Positions 11,191-25,093 of a stretch of DNA of 64,000 bases are shown here, piece by piece (positions within the stretch are counted from its first letter, which is position 1; the number at the start of each line of letters is the position of its first letter). The DNA is taken from contig CM034128.1 in NCBI GenBank assembly GCA_019914995.1, positions 684,501-748,500 on the forward strand, given 5' to 3'. Made by a program: the position numbers and the translations under genes. The notes under the pieces were generated by a model. The model saw nothing but the letters and a program-made list of their open reading frames with translations. It did no database searches and was not told where the DNA came from. The stretch is from Acanthochlamys bracteata. Its lineage: Eukaryota; Streptophyta; Magnoliopsida; Pandanales; Velloziaceae.

Positions 11191-14100
11191 ATAGCTCGTA
11201 AAACGTAGTATATACATCGTGCCACATGGATCATGACTCCTAAATAATGACTCATGTACAATAGTTTATCTATAATGGATCATGGGAAGTAGCACGTATG
11301 GAATAATAGCTTATGTATAATAGCTCATGTGAAGTAGCTTGTGAAGCGTAACTTATGAATAATAATTCATGCACAATAGTTACAAAAAATAGTTCTTATA
11401 TCATTATAAAATTATAGACTATAATTCATAAATAATAGCTTGTTAATGAAAATTTATTTATGTAAAGTAGTTTATGAATGATAACTTATGAATAATAATT
11501 CGTGCACTATAGTTTAAAAAAAAATAGTTCTTATATCATCATAAAACTATAAATCATAATTAATAAATAATAGCTCATGTAAAGTAGATCGTGAAATGTA
11601 ACTTTCTGAATAATAGTTCATGCACAACAGTCACGAAAAAATAGTTCTTATATCATCATAAAATTATAGACCATAATTCATAAATAATAGCTCATTAATG
11701 AAAACTCATGTACGTAAAGTAGTTTATTAATAATAGCTTAAGAACAATAGCTCGTGCACAATAGTTCACGAAAAAGTAGTTCTTACATTATTATAAAACT
11801 ATAGACTATAACTCATAAATAATAACTCATTAATAAAAATTCATGTACGTAAAATAGTTTATGAATAATAGCTTATGAATAATAGTTCATGCACAATAGT
11901 TCACGAAAAAATAGTTCTTATATCATCATAAAACTATATAATATAATTCATAAATAATAGCTCATTAATGAAAATTCATGTACGTAAAGTAGTTTATGAA
12001 TAATAACTTATAAATCGTAGTTCGTGCACAATAGTTAACGAAAAAATAATTCTTATATCACTATAAAACTATAGACCATAATTAATAAATAATAGTTCAT
12101 GTAAAGTAGCTCGTAAAACGTAACTTCTGAACAATCGTTCATGAATAATAGTCACATAAAAAAGTTCTTATATCATTATAAAGTATATACCATAAATAAT
12201 AGCTCACTAACGAAAATTCATGTACGTAAAATAGTTTATGAATAATAGTTCGTGCATAATAGTTCACGAAAAGATAGTTCTTATATCATCATAAAACTAT
12301 ACACCATAATTCATAAATAATAGTTCATTAATGAAAATTCATGTACGTAAAATAGTTTATAAATAATAGCTTATGAATAATAGTTCGTGCACAATAGTTC
12401 AGAAAAAATAATTCTTATAACATCATAAAACTATAAACCATAATTAATAAAATAGCTCATTAATAAAAATTCATGTACGAAAAGTAGTTTATGAATAATA
12501 GCTTATAAAGAATAGTTTGTGAACAATAGTTCACGAAAAAATAGTTCTTATATCATCATAAATTTACAGACAATATTTAATAAATAATAGCTCATTAATG
12601 AAAATTCATGTAACTAGTTTATGACTAATAGCTTATAAATAATAGTTCGTGCACAATAGTTCATGAAAAAATAATTCTTATATCATCATAAAACTATAGG
12701 CCATAATTCATAAATAATAGCTCATTAATAAAAATTCATGTAACGTAAATTAGTTTATGAATAATAGTTTGTGCACAATAATTCACGAAAAAATAATTCT
12801 TATATCATCATAAAATTATAGAGTATAATTAATAAATAATAGCTCATGTAAAGTAGCTCGTGAAAGGTAACTTCTAAATAATAGTTCATGAACAATAGTC
12901 ACAGAAAACTAGTTCTTTTATCATCATAAAATTATAGACCATAATTCATAAATAATAACGCATTAATAAAATCATGTACGTAAAATAGTTTATAAATAAT
13001 AGTTTATGAATAATAGTTTGTTCACAATATTTCAAGAAAAAATAGTTCTTACATCATCATAAAACTATATACCATAATTCATAAATAATAACTCATTAAC
13101 GAAAATTCATGTACGTAAAGTAGTTTATAAATAATATCTTATAAATAATAGTTCGTGCACAATAGTTCACGAAAAAATAATTCTTATATCATCATAAAAC
13201 TATAGATCATAATTAATAAATAATAATTCATGTAAAGTAGCTCGTGAAACGTAACTTATGAATAATAGTTCGTGTACAATAGTTCACAAAAAATAGTTCT
13301 TATATCATAATAAAACTATAGACTATAACTCATAAATAATAGCCCATTAATAAAAATTAATGTAAGTAAAGTAGTTTATAAATAATAGCTTATGAATAAT
13401 AATTCGTGCACAATAATTTACGAAAAAATAGTTCTTATATCATCATAAAATTATAGACCATAATTCATAAATAATAGTTCATTAATGAAAATTCATGTAC
13501 GTAAAGTAGTTTATGAATAATAGCTTATGAATAATAGTTTGTGCACAATAATTCACGAAAAAATAATTCTTATATCATCATAAAATTATAGACTATAATT
13601 AATAAGTAATAACTCATGTAAAGTAGCTCGTGAAACGTAACTTCTGAATAATAGTCACAGAAAACTAGTTCTTTTATCATCATAAAATTATAGACCATAA
13701 TTCATAAATAATAACTCATTAATAAAATCATGTATGTAAAATAGTTTATAAATAATAGTTTATGAATAATAGTTTGTTCACAATATTTCACGAAAAAATA
13801 GTTCTTACATCATCATAAAACTATAGACCATAATTCATAAATAATAGCTCATTAATAAAAATTCATATACGTAAAGTAGTGTATGAATAATATCTTATGA
13901 ATAATAGTTCGTACACAATAGTTCACGAAAAAATAATTCTTATATCATCATAAAACTGTAGATCATAATTAATAAATAATAGTTCATGTAAAGTAGCTCG
14001 TGAAACGTAACTTATGAATAATAATTCATGTATAATAGTTTACAGAAAGTTAGTTCTTATATTATAATAAAACTATAGACTCTAACTCATAAATAATAGC

Positions 14101-15340
14101 CCATTAATGAAAATTAATGTAAGTAAAGTAGTTTATGAATAATAGCTTATGAATAATAGTTCGTGCACAATAATTTACGAAAAAATAGTTCTTATATCAT
14201 CATAAAACTATATACCATAATTTATAAATAATAGTTCATTAATGAAAATTCATGTACGTAAAGTAATTTATGAATAATAGGTTATGAATAATAATTCGTG
14301 TACAATAGTTCCAAAAAAAATAATTCTTATATCATTATAAAATTATAAATCATAATTAATAAATAATAGCTCATTAATGAAAATTTATGTACGTAAAGTA
14401 GTTTATGAATAATAGCTTATTAATAATAATTTGTGCACAATAGTTCACGAAAAAAGTTATTATATCATCATAAAATTATAGATCATATTTAATAAATAAT
14501 AGTTAATTAATGAAAATTTATATAAGTAAAATAGTTTATGACTAATAGCTTATGAATAATAGATCGTGCAAAATAGTTCACCAAAAAATAATTCTTATAT
14601 CATCATAAAACTATAGACCATAATTTACAAATAATAACTCATTAATAAAAATTCATGCAACGTAAAATATTTTATGAATAATAGCTTATGTACTAGATTG
14701 TTCACAAATAATATCTATATCCAAAAACTATGAACGTAACTCATGAATAAAAAAATAATTCACGTACAATAACTCATGAATAATCGCTGATGTAAATACT
14801 AAATAGTTCAACTCATGTATGTATCTGGACATAGTAGCTCGTAGATTATAGTTCATGTGCATTAGCTCATGAAAATAGAATAGCACGCGAAAATATAGCT
14901 CATATACAACAATCTATGAATAATAAAGCTCATATCAACTTTACGAACTATATCTCATGAACCAATATTTGTTCATGAATAATAATCGCTCATGAAGAAT
15001 AATCGGTCGGGTAAAGTTACTCATAAATGATAACTCATACGAGTAATAAATAGTTTGGCTCATGTATCTTCAATACAAGAGCTCATGAATAATAAAATAG
15101 CACATGAATGATGGTTACTCAAGCAGATAGCTTGTGAATAATAGCTCACAAATAATAAGTAGGCCGTGTATAATAATAACAAATGATGATAACCGGATAT
15201 AATATGTCATGACTAATAGCTCTATATAGTATCCTTCATTTAAAATTAAATTAAAAAGGAAAAAAGAACTTGTCAGGGAATCATAATCTATGAATAATAG
15301 CTCATAAATTACAACTTCACGTAGAATTACTCGTGCAGTT
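11190..15340. repeat. Satellite-like tandem array with two monomer types
   Basis: About 25 tandem units anchored on TAGTTCTTATATCATCATAA, between the 3' ends of two convergent genes. Anchors lie near 11394, 11528, 11643, 11780, 11912, 12049, 12165, 12279, 12413, 12548, 12676, 12797, 12914, 13047, 13182, 13299, 13433, 13567, 13668, 13802, 13938, 14055, 14188, 14326, 14459 and 14597. Spacing is mostly 132-138 bases (type A) with regular 115-117-base units (type B). Type B carries GTAAAGTAGCTCGTGAAACG in place of the type A block with TTCATGTACGTAAAGTAG. Both are built from a short word like AATAATAGCTCATGA. The core spans about 11380-14690; the flanks to 11190 and 15340 are strongly diverged. 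I see no coding potential. Confidence 0.92.
12797..14326. repeat. Higher-order repeat inside the array (about 755-770 bp, two copies)
   Basis: From about 12797 the unit order is B-A-A-B-A-A and then repeats with a shortened first B. Marker variants recur at the same distance: GTCACAGAAAACTAGTTC at about 12898 and 13653, and AATAGTTTGTTCACAATATT at about 13012 and 13766. The first B of the second copy lacks about 16 bases (101 instead of 117). Confidence 0.75.
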
Positions 15341-15662
15341 GAAAATTGAACAGTATATATAATTGATCGCATAAACTCTCTACAGACAATTCGCCTTCCA
15401 ATTTAATGCCTGTATGCTACTAATACCATGATAATATGACAAAGACTGCTCCACAATTTAAGGGAACTGTCAGACCCCATACTTCACAAACAAGAAATGT
15501 ATATATCTATATATCAGCAAGCATCTTTTTCACATACAATCTTCAGCTGTCAATACACAGCTGGTTAACTCGAGATCTGACACTGCTCTCACCCAAAATC
15601 TTCTTAAAATGACTCCTGAGGCTACATAGTGCAGGAAAAATTCCCCTAATACATCTACACAA
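15341..15662 (-). other. 3' UTR of the KH-domain gene
   Basis: Non-coding stretch between the array and the stop codon of the minus-strand KH gene. Nothing else is recognisable. Confidence 0.5.
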
Positions 15663-18600
15663 TTAGTATCTATAGCTTCGATAATACCCTCCCAAGCCAC
15701 TTGAGCCATACCCACCACTGTAAGATTGCGACGAAAAAGAGGATGATGGATAACCAGAATTTTCGAGGGATGAGTAGGATGACCTATACATGCTATCAAC
15801 ACCGCCGTAAGGACCAACCAAAGTTTCTTTAGCTCCTGCTATTGCTTCCTGTAATGTTTTTTTAAAGACCATGATAAGTAGGATATTTATGCACCTTAAC
15901 TGCAATGCAACCATTGTAACTATGAAGAGGCGTCAATACCTGAATAAGCTGCTGCGCATGCTGCACCTGGCTCGATGTACCTTTGATCTCAACCGTTATC
16001 TCATCCGGAACACCTATCGTCTCCTGAACTGATAGAAATGCACCACTGACACTGCGGATATGCGCTATTGTTGCTCCTGCAACACCAATGATGTCCTCTG
16101 CATATAACAAGGGAATTTGCATCGTCTGTGTGATCTGGTAGCAAATCCAAAAAAAAGAATGTCAATAAGATTCCATTAGAATCAGAACATCAACTCATAA
16201 CTCGATCAATTCTTAACTAACGGAATTAACGTCTTGCTCCTTAAAGGTTTGACAAATGTAAATGAATTGAATGACAACAGATTCATGCAACACTTTCCTG
16301 AGAACATACAAAGCAAGCACTACTCTATTTATGGAAACGCTCACAGATACACACACCTGGGTCACGAAAGCACCCATACCACGGCCAAGTCCTGAGGAAC
16401 GCAGAACAGACAGAGCAGGATCTTGGCCATATATAGTCACATTGCATGCAAGACGGGAACCCAGTGGAGCTTCACTGCCAAACCCAGAATCCCGTTTAAC
16501 TCCACGTGCATGAGCATAGTCATTACCAATACTAGGCAGTTGGCTACTCTTGGCTATGGGTCTAACATCAACCTTCTGCTCTTGAGAAACTGTTTCAGCT
16601 AACTGGAGCAACATCGTTTGGGGATAAAAAATTAGAACTTTCATCAACAGAAAATACAAAGGTAATACTACTATGGGTACCACCTTGAGTACTCCCTTGT
16701 TAACTTTCTTATTGTACGGCGGGGATGATATGAGATACATTTCTTAAAGATGGGCATTGAAAGATAGATGGTAGATTTTTAATTTAAAATAAAAACACAA
16801 ATAGAATGTTTTTTTTAAAAAGACAATGTAGTCTCAAGAGGGGCCCTGTAGTATTTAGCAACTAATCACAAAGAAATAGCTCACTTGCTGCTGAAATAGT
16901 GGCAGTATACTTTGGTCAATAAGAAATTTCCTCAGGTGCCCAACTACTGCTAGCAGAGCTTTCAACACCTTTGAAGGTTCTCCCTGAATATCTACTACTC
17001 TTTCATCAGATGTCGCGTAGTATGGCAAGTCAGCTGCAAAGAAAATATGTTTTGATGAGTGTTGTAAATGAATAACCAACTTGCTCAAAGAGGTTATAGA
17101 CAATCTACTCTTTCCTCCTTCCTCATGGAATGTAAAACAGCTGCCAAACCTCATGAAAACTGCCAACATGCAAATTCCAATGCATATTTCATATTTACCA
17201 GCTACTAAGCATATCCAATATTGAAAAAAGCTGTCTTTGATGAGTAAAGCAACTGACCAGCACTAAGCAAACAGATGATATCTTAAATGGTGCCAAAAGG
17301 AGATGGTTAATTTCCTCATGAACATATCTTGAACAATTTCCACCATAATCAACAACCAGAAGAAAGACCATTGAGATAGAGTACATTTGAATATATTAAA
17401 AGCACAAAAATATTATCATGAAAAAGATTACTGAAGAGTGACAAGTTGCCAGCCCAACAATACATTGCATGCAAACATCAAACATCTTTGAAGGACACAG
17501 TAGGAGCAAAAAGAACAAGAATGCAAACTTTTATCGAGGAGAGAATAGTGGTTCCTTTAAATTTCTTCAAACTTGGCATTCTGTAAATCTCAACTTCTCC
17601 TTTTAAAATAAAGAATTAAAAATTTCATCTACAAAAAGAGGGATCACAAGCTGCTCGGATATCAGAGGGTGACAAATATCAAAAGATCCCAGCAAACAAA
17701 TAAGGTTTTCCTTTTGACAAAACAAAACCAAAGCTGTTTAATGGGTTAATAAAGAGGTATTGATTTCCTATTAGCAATAAATTCACACGATTGAAACTGT
17801 GATAACTTTTGACGAGTAATGATCAATGGAGAATGATGATACGTCTAAAATAAAAAGGAGAATGAACATCAGAATGCTAAAACTTCAACAATGACCGGAG
17901 CTCAAACACCTTCAATCTTCAATACCATGCATGACTCAGCGAACCCCTTTTAATGCATATCACCTATCATAACAGTACAACTAAGGTTCCAGATATCTAC
18001 TATTTCAAGTTAAAAGAGCACACTTACAATAAATTCACTGGTTCTAAGGTTAGCATGAAGTTAGTATGACTTATGTAATATACTATGCTATTTGCAAAAA
18101 TTTATGTCATCTGTAGACCATGCGATTAATTAATATTTGAGATAATGAAAGCCCACCCAACAATCAATCAAAACTAGCCAACTTTTGGGAAATATCTTAT
18201 AACATGCAGGATGGTTGAATTACTGGATTACCTCCAGAAAGAACTCTCACTTGGGCACTACTGCTCTCCTGAATTGACTTGATGAATGCGCCTTGCCTTC
18301 CAATCAAATTAATAGCTTGAGTTGATGGAACCAATAACCGAATCGAACATGCTGGTGGTCCATTGACATTATCCCCTTCACCTTCTGTGATCCCATTGAC
18401 ACGTTTGAACACTCGCAGTGCCGCATCCATTGCAGGGGATAATTTAGCTTCAGGCTCTTCTTTACCAAATATAAGAACCTAAGAATCAATATAGAGGTTA
18501 AACAATATAAAAAATGCTTTCTTCAGCAAACAGTATGTAATAACCTTTTCGTCATAAGCATAGGCACATGAAGGGAAAACAAACACAAAGAAGCATGCAA

Positions 18601-21301
18601 TACCTGATAAACAAAACTTAAACATGCCAGGCAAACCTAATGACAAATAACTGAACAGTTCATGTATAACCATCAGACTGAAAACAATGGAAGCATAGCA
18701 TGCTTCAATATGGAATGAAGGAGCAGAAAGACAAAAAACACTATATCATCCAAAGGTTGCAGCAAAAGCACAAATAGGTATTTTCAAGTGATATATCTAA
18801 GTCATTTGACAGTTAACGTAACAATTAAAGCCACAGACAATTTTTCAGGATAGATTATTTACAGAGCTAAGACCTTTCAAAATTATATTTGGAAACAAGG
18901 TTCCTTCTGAAAATAAGAGTATTTTCCTAATTTTCCAAGAAAAAGAAGATACAAACAACCCATACCCAAGAAAAATAGGTCTTGCTTTGCATCAAAATAG
19001 AGGCAGAACAAAAGTAAACAATTATCTGAGAACCTGCATGATTGCACGCTGTACTTCTTTTACTATTTTCTGACGCTAGATGAACCTGAGCTACAAGAGT
19101 TTCCAAATACCAAAAATAACCCAATGTATGATATTTCTGAAGAAAGCTACTTAAGGATGCAGTGACATACACTAAGGAAAAAGTTCCCATAAAATCCAAT
19201 AGCTACTGCAGATGAGCATTTTATCTCGCCAATCCGATAACTGCACCTATCCCAAAAATCAAAACAGTTTGACAAAGTACTCACATCCCTCTATAGAATC
19301 ATACCAAAAATACTTTCTGGTATTCAAACTTCAAGTCAGCCAAATTAGCCTACGACAACGAGCAGAAATGTTAAATATTCAGTTAAGACATCAACCGCTA
19401 CCTACAACTTCTAAGTGATAGACTAAAATTTCTTAATGAAGCGTTTTATGAGGGTAGAGCGCTAGAGAGTCACCTATTTTCATGTAATATAGATGAAAGA
19501 ATACCTCACCTAGTGGACTAAGGCTTACTTAATGTCGTTTAATCAAAAGCTATATTACTCAAAAGAAAAGGTAGAGACCTCTAATTCAACTGATTGCACA
19601 ATTTCAATAATGCAGCTGCCAAAACAAACAAACAAATAACTAAATAAAGCCTTAGCTCCTTATTTCCAATCCAAAACCAACTATCTATCAATGCATCACC
19701 ATCCAAAGTCCTGAATCCAACATAAATATAACATATAACAAAGAAAACTTTCAAATTCTAAAACTACTAACTCAAGAAAAGAAATTCTAAAATTGTACAA
19801 ATTATAACCCGAGAACCCTAACCTCTATGTACCCAATCATTAAAATCCCCTGATTCGAACTGCATAAGATCTGCCAAACCTTTTTTGGATCCCTTACATA
19901 CTAGGAATTCAGATTGTTTCAAGCTCTCTGTATAAATACAAGAGCATAATTTAATACTTTATAAACTCCGAGAAGGTTGAAAAGAAACCCTAATCTTCCT
20001 CTCAAAAATAATACAAGGAAACCTTTTTTGAGATGGCCAAAAATAGGAAACCTTACTAAAATCAGCAATTGGGAATGCATGGCACATACATTAGCCTAAC
20101 TGCGTGCTACACGCGGTAACATTTAATGAACCATCAAAGTTGGTTAGCTTTGGAAAACAGGTGAATACCGACAAAATAATGTGGGTCCCGTGTCTATTTT
20201 AATTGAGGTGAAATATTGTTTCAACTAAAATTCATGGAATTCTCTCCGTTTTGGAAGGGGAATGCTTGGTACACGCACTCAAGTTTATTGACTCATCAAA
20301 ATTGGTTAGTTTTGGAAAACAGGTGAATACTGATTCACCAATTAGAAATGTGGGCTACATGTCTCAGATTTCAATAAAGTTAACTATTAGTTCAACTGAA
20401 CCAAGGAATTATCTCCAGAATTGTTCATCTTCTTCTTTGCAGGATGAACATCTTTTTTGCCGGTTCAACTGGTAAAAAGCTTCCAATTGGTCACCGTTCA
20501 GCTGTGATGCTCCACATGCCGCTCTTGGGTGAGCGCGTGTACAACGTCGCTACATGCATGTGTGAGACAATCATTCACCAATCTCGTAACCCTAAACTCA
20601 TCCCCTCATTTATAAAACTACCGACAGACAAATAAGTACAAATTAATAGTAACAACACAGCCAAAACAGCTTCACTAATTAAAACTTACCTTTAAATCCT
20701 CCCAAGCACGCCATGCTCTGAAATCAATGTACATCATTCTAGCTCAAACAATGTTATAAAAAAATTTTTAAAAAAAGAAACTCAATGCACAAGCATCTCG
20801 AACACATGAAGGGAAACAAATCAATAACAACGGACAGAATAAAATTACCATAAAACAATCCGCACATACAGTTCATAACATCAAATAGAAAAGAAAAAGG
20901 AGAAGATAAGTTAAAACAATTCATAAGCAAACCCTAGGAAACACATGAAAGGAATCCACAATTCAAAGGATTTAACCGAGACTTACAACGCGGTCATTTG
21001 TCGCGTCGTCCAATCCTTCAAGAACCCTAACTTTAGCCCTTGTTTCTTCAGCGAGCTTCTTAATGAATTCACCTTTTCTCCCAATCAAACTCCCCACTCT
21101 GTTTGACGGAACGATCAATCTATACGCAGTGCTCCCCGGCCACCCAGGCCACTTCTTCTTCTCCTCTTCTCCTTCGCTCTTCCCCTTCTTCACCGATTCA
21201 TGTTCTTCTTCCTCTTCTTCTTCTTCAACTTCTTCAGATTCCCGCTTGATCTCCGCCGCAGCGGCCGCGGCGGGGCCGTTTTCTTCTATCGACGCCACCA
21301 T
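15663..21301 (-). CDS. PEPPER-like triple-KH RNA-binding protein
   Basis: Poly(C)-binding-type RNA-binding protein. Arabidopsis PEPPER, the closest relative I recognise, acts in flower and fruit development by post-transcriptional control. Six exons (minus strand) join in frame: 20987-21301, 18232-18478, 16885-17033, 16357-16602, 15940-16134, 15663-15848. They give 445 residues. An Ala- and Glu-rich acidic N-terminus (1-50) is followed by WPGWPG and KH1 (GRKG at 74-77), KH2 (GRQG at 165-168) and KH3 (GVAG at 336-339). KH3 is preceded by the family block TQTMQIPLLYAEDIIG and followed by EIKGTSSQVQ. The Gly/Ser/Tyr-rich tail ends GGYYRSYRY. The start is the ATG directly before the acidic stretch. 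Intron 1 is 2.5 kb. Assignment to PEPPER rather than another HEN4/FLK relative rests on recalled similarity along the whole length. Confidence 0.88.
20085..20420. repeat. Degenerate direct duplication in KH-gene intron 1
   Basis: Two diverged copies about 162 bases apart. The best-preserved part is TTGGTTAGYTTTGGAAAACA followed by GGTGAATAC, at about 20140 and 20302. Flanking words (ACACGC upstream, ATGTGGG downstream) recur at similar offsets. Non-coding. Confidence 0.65.
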
Positions 21302-22986
21302 TGTAAAGTGAGTGACAGCGCAAAGCGAGGTTTTGGGGGAAATTGAGAAAATGAATCGAACGGGAACCAGATGCTGGGGGTTTAACCATAAAAAGAAATG
21401 CCTTAGTTTGTGAAGAGATTTAATCATGGCTTGATAATGTTAAATTTATTTTTACAGAAAAGTTCTCGTAGTTTGTCCAAACAGTTACGCTGACCTTGGT
21501 TCGGGTGTACATAAAAGAAAGGGGGAGGTGAAGGTGGGGAGTGGAAGGGGAAGGGGAAGGGGAAGTGATATTTTTCTCCATCTCTATTGATTTGGGAGAT
21601 AAGTAGAACTGTAGAAGTGGGAAAGATGATCCATTTCTTCAACTCTACCATGTTTAGTTTCATTTCTTTAATAAAAAGCAGAAAAATGTTCCATCTTCTC
21701 TCCCCATATATCATAGTTAAATATATATAAATCAATTAGAACGAAAATAAAATGATCCATTTTTTTATCTTTATTATATTTAGTTTCATTTCTTTAATAA
21801 AAAAAGGAACAATTCTACACTCCTTTCTATATGATATGATTACAAAAGAAAAAATAAATTTGCTTCCCATTATGTCATTTTTTTATTTTATTTAAAAATT
21901 TATTTTTAATTTATATTTATATTTATATTTATATTATTTAATTTCTAAAATTAGTTTGATTTTTTAAAAAATTAAGTTAGTTTTTATTATAAAATAATTA
22001 TAATTTTATATTGAATTAAGTTTAATTGGTAAAAAAATAATAAAACTATGTATTAAATATTTTTATATTTTAAAAACCAATTTAATTTTATTAAATTAAT
22101 TTAAAAAGTAAGATTAATATAAACAAAAAGAACATTTAAGTATTTCTAAAAATTTTATTTCTATTATTTAGTTATTTATCTATTTATGCAAATATAATTA
22201 ATTTGTTATTTTTACTATATATACAAATATCGTAAAATAAATAATTATTATTTATAATCTGTTTTTATTAATTTATTATTTATTTTTATTCATATTTTTT
22301 AACTATGAATTTAAATATACCGTAAATATATATCCATCATTTTGGAGGGTACATGCTTCCCCTTTTGTCCTCTTTTTAAATTTGTTTATTAATATTTATT
22401 TTTAATTAATATTATAGAAACAAATCAATTTTTTGTTTTAATTTATATTTATTTTAATTATAATATAATATAATATTTAATTTTAAAAAATTAATACATA
22501 ATTATTTATTATTATAATAATAATATTTTATATTTATTTAATATTAATTAATTTGAATTGATAGAAAACATAATAAAATTATAATAAAAAATTTTGTATT
22601 TAAAATTGATTTAACTTTGTTAAATTATATCAAACATTAACCTAAAAAGTTAAATTTATAAATATTAATCTAAAATTATATTAGTAAAGTTAATTTGAAG
22701 TTATATTAATTAAAATTAGATTAATATAAATAAAAAAGCATTTAAATTTTTTATAAACAAATTACTTTTATTATTCATTCATATACTCATATATTTAGAT
22801 ATAATTATATCTTATTCTTAATATATATTCAAATTATAGTAAAGTTAAATAACTATAATTTTTATTCTTTCTCTTTTTTTATTTTTATTATTTTATTTTA
22901 TTTATTAATCATGCATTCAAATATGTCGAACGAGGGAAAGGGGAAACAATTCCCCTCATCGTGTTTGGTTTCAAGTTTAGTGTTAA
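21302..22986. other. Spacer between the KH gene and the L33 gene: AT-rich repeats
   Basis: Holds the shared upstream region of two divergent genes. Nearest the KH gene are poly-purine GGGGAAGGGGAA runs (about 21530-21565). A 125-base direct duplication follows: ATGATCCATTT with TTTAGTTTCATTTCTTTAAT at about 21627-21680 and again at 21752-21805. The rest is an extremely AT-rich element pair (separate entry). No gene. Confidence 0.6.
21835..22960 (+). mobile_element. Two adjacent copies of an AT-rich non-coding element
   Basis: Two similar halves follow each other in the same orientation, about 21835-22340 and 22340-22960. Each opens near a GCTTCCC word. Each ends near a stretch like TCTATTTATGCAAATATAAT / CTCATATATTTAGATATAAT. 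The same order of words is found inverted at 28455-28990. There are no open frames. Class is unknown, and boundaries are approximate. Confidence 0.5.
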
Positions 22987-25091
22987 GTGGAAAGAGGGGA
23001 AAGTGAGAAACACAATGTTCGAGGGAGAAAGTGTTACACTTCAAGTGGGGGTGTAACAGGGGAAGAATGGGCGTTTCGTTTTTTTCTTTTCCTCATCCTG
23101 CCCGTGTTCTCTCTCTCATCTCCTTCGCGCCGTCGCTCGCGAGTAGCTCCCCGCCGCCGCGATCTCCCTCCCGTGCACCGAATCTACCTCCCGTCTCCGG
23201 CTACTGTAAGATATCCGTCGATTGAATTCTTTTTCTTCTTCTAGACGTCGGCAACAATCAAGTGTGAGTTTTTCTAGTCTTCTAGTTGAACACCAGTACT
23301 AACACCAGCAGCAGCTGTAATCGATCAAAATCTTCTTTCAGTTTAACGATAAAGCATCTGAGACTCTCTGATCTGTATCCTGTTCTTGTAGATTTCTTTC
23401 TGTTCCTTCCTTTTGTTTGGATTTCTTTTCCCGTATGTGTTTGGAGTTGGTTCTGCTTGTATTTATTTAGGATTGTTGTTCCCATTTTGTAGCTGATATG
23501 TTCTGTTCTCTTTTTTCATTTAAAAATTTTTTCCTTTGCTGTTTGTTTCATGATTTTTCTGCGTTTGTTTGGTTTTTTCCTCTTGTTAGCTAAAATTATT
23601 TAGAAGTTTTAATATGTGGTGATTCTTGTTCCTTACAGGTTCCCTTCTCTCTGTTTCTCTTTTCTATTTTTGTTATCCACGTTTTTTCCTTCTTTCTAAA
23701 GATATTTTTCGCGTATTTTTCTCGTTCTGTTAAAAAATTTATTGAATCTGTTCTCTATCTCTTCCTTCTCTTATATATTTTATTTCTATTTTATTTCGTC
23801 TTCTTGTTCTGTACCATTTCAGGAGTGTTTGTTTTGATTTTTATGAAACCTGTTCTAGTTGGAATTGTTTTTGTGATGAGTTGTAGAAATCTACTACAAT
23901 TTTTTGATATCATTCAAAGGAGAACTATATTTATTTAGCCTAATGAGACTAGCTGATTAGCGTCGTTATTGTTTGGAATTGCAGTAGTTGAAAGATGTTT
24001 TGTTAGGTTCATGATTCTGTGAACCTAGTGTTCTGTTAATTGTGTAATTTTGTGGATTTGCATACAAATTGAGTTATATTCATGGCTTTTGATAGATGCA
24101 TCCGGTTGTGATTTAGTATTGCCGTGGAATGGCAGGTTTGTAATCAGTACCTGAATGTTGTTTTGGATTAGTTCTGAGCAAGTTGAGTAGTAGGGAACAA
24201 ATGTGATTTGGTAAATGTGTTAAAAGGAATCGGTAAGTTTAAACTATCAATAGAAGACTGATTTTGCAAATGTGTTAAAAGGTTGTCTACTTCGTTTAAT
24301 TGTGGAGAGAGAGAGAGAGAAAAGAGTCGGCGAAAGAGATCGGCGATGAAGTGAGAGGGGAAGTCTTCGTTCTAGATTCTTCTTTGGACAGTCCATATTA
24401 AATTCTTCCTAGTTAAGAATCCGTTCGATAAACGACGATTCTGATCGGGACAGATTCTGATTGGTATTAGATGTGTTGGTTTTCTTCTTCTTCTTTTTTT
24501 TTTGTTTGGTAATTGAAGATTGTAGTTAATCGGATCCGAAGGAAATTCGTTTCTAAATCGTCTTCGAGAAGACTAGTTTAGTTTGCTAAGATTTTTTCAA
24601 GAATTTATTTCATTTTTTGTTCTGCAAAGTTAACTGAAGTTAATGATATGCAAGTTTGCTGCAAGAGTGAAACTTATCTGAGAATTTCATTGAGTGTAAT
24701 TGACGTGTAATTATTCGAGTAAATTTATGGTTAGGGGTTTATGCATGTCGGAGAAAAATGGAATGCTTAATAGCTATGACTATGCATTTTATCATTGTTG
24801 CGACAACAAATTGTTGTTTGATGTTATTCAATATACATATCTTTGAACGATGTTTTACTATGTACTTCCAGAATCTAATTGCAAAGATTTAAATTAAATT
24901 TATATTAGGGTTTCCTTTTCTAGATTGTATTACTGCAGAGAATGCCATTTTAATGCATACTCTTATGCTAAGCTCATGAGGCTATGAATGTAACAGCCTT
25001 TTGGATTTGAAATTAGATGGCTTTGTGAAAGTCATTACCTTATTTAATTGCTTTCGGTGTTTTATTGGTAGGTAAATACTTGGTTTTATAG
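22987..25091 (+). other. Promoter, leader exon and long leader intron of the L33 gene
   Basis: The 5' part is pyrimidine-rich (CTCTCTCATCTCCTTCGCGC) as in many plant ribosomal-protein leaders. The rest is T-rich intron-like sequence without a convincing open frame, with a GA microsatellite at about 24306-24321. The exact transcription start and donor are not fixed by sequence alone. Confidence 0.5.
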
Positions 25092-25093
25092 TG

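Noticed and set aside
11190-15340. CRISPR-like reading of the tandem array
   Set aside because: The units are contiguous and similar along their whole length, without unique spacers, and the DNA is a plant nuclear genome.
21653-22970. Inverted-repeat transposon bounded by TTTAGTTTCA and GTTTGGTTTCAAG
   Set aside because: These two words are in direct, not inverted, orientation, so they do not define terminal inverted repeats.
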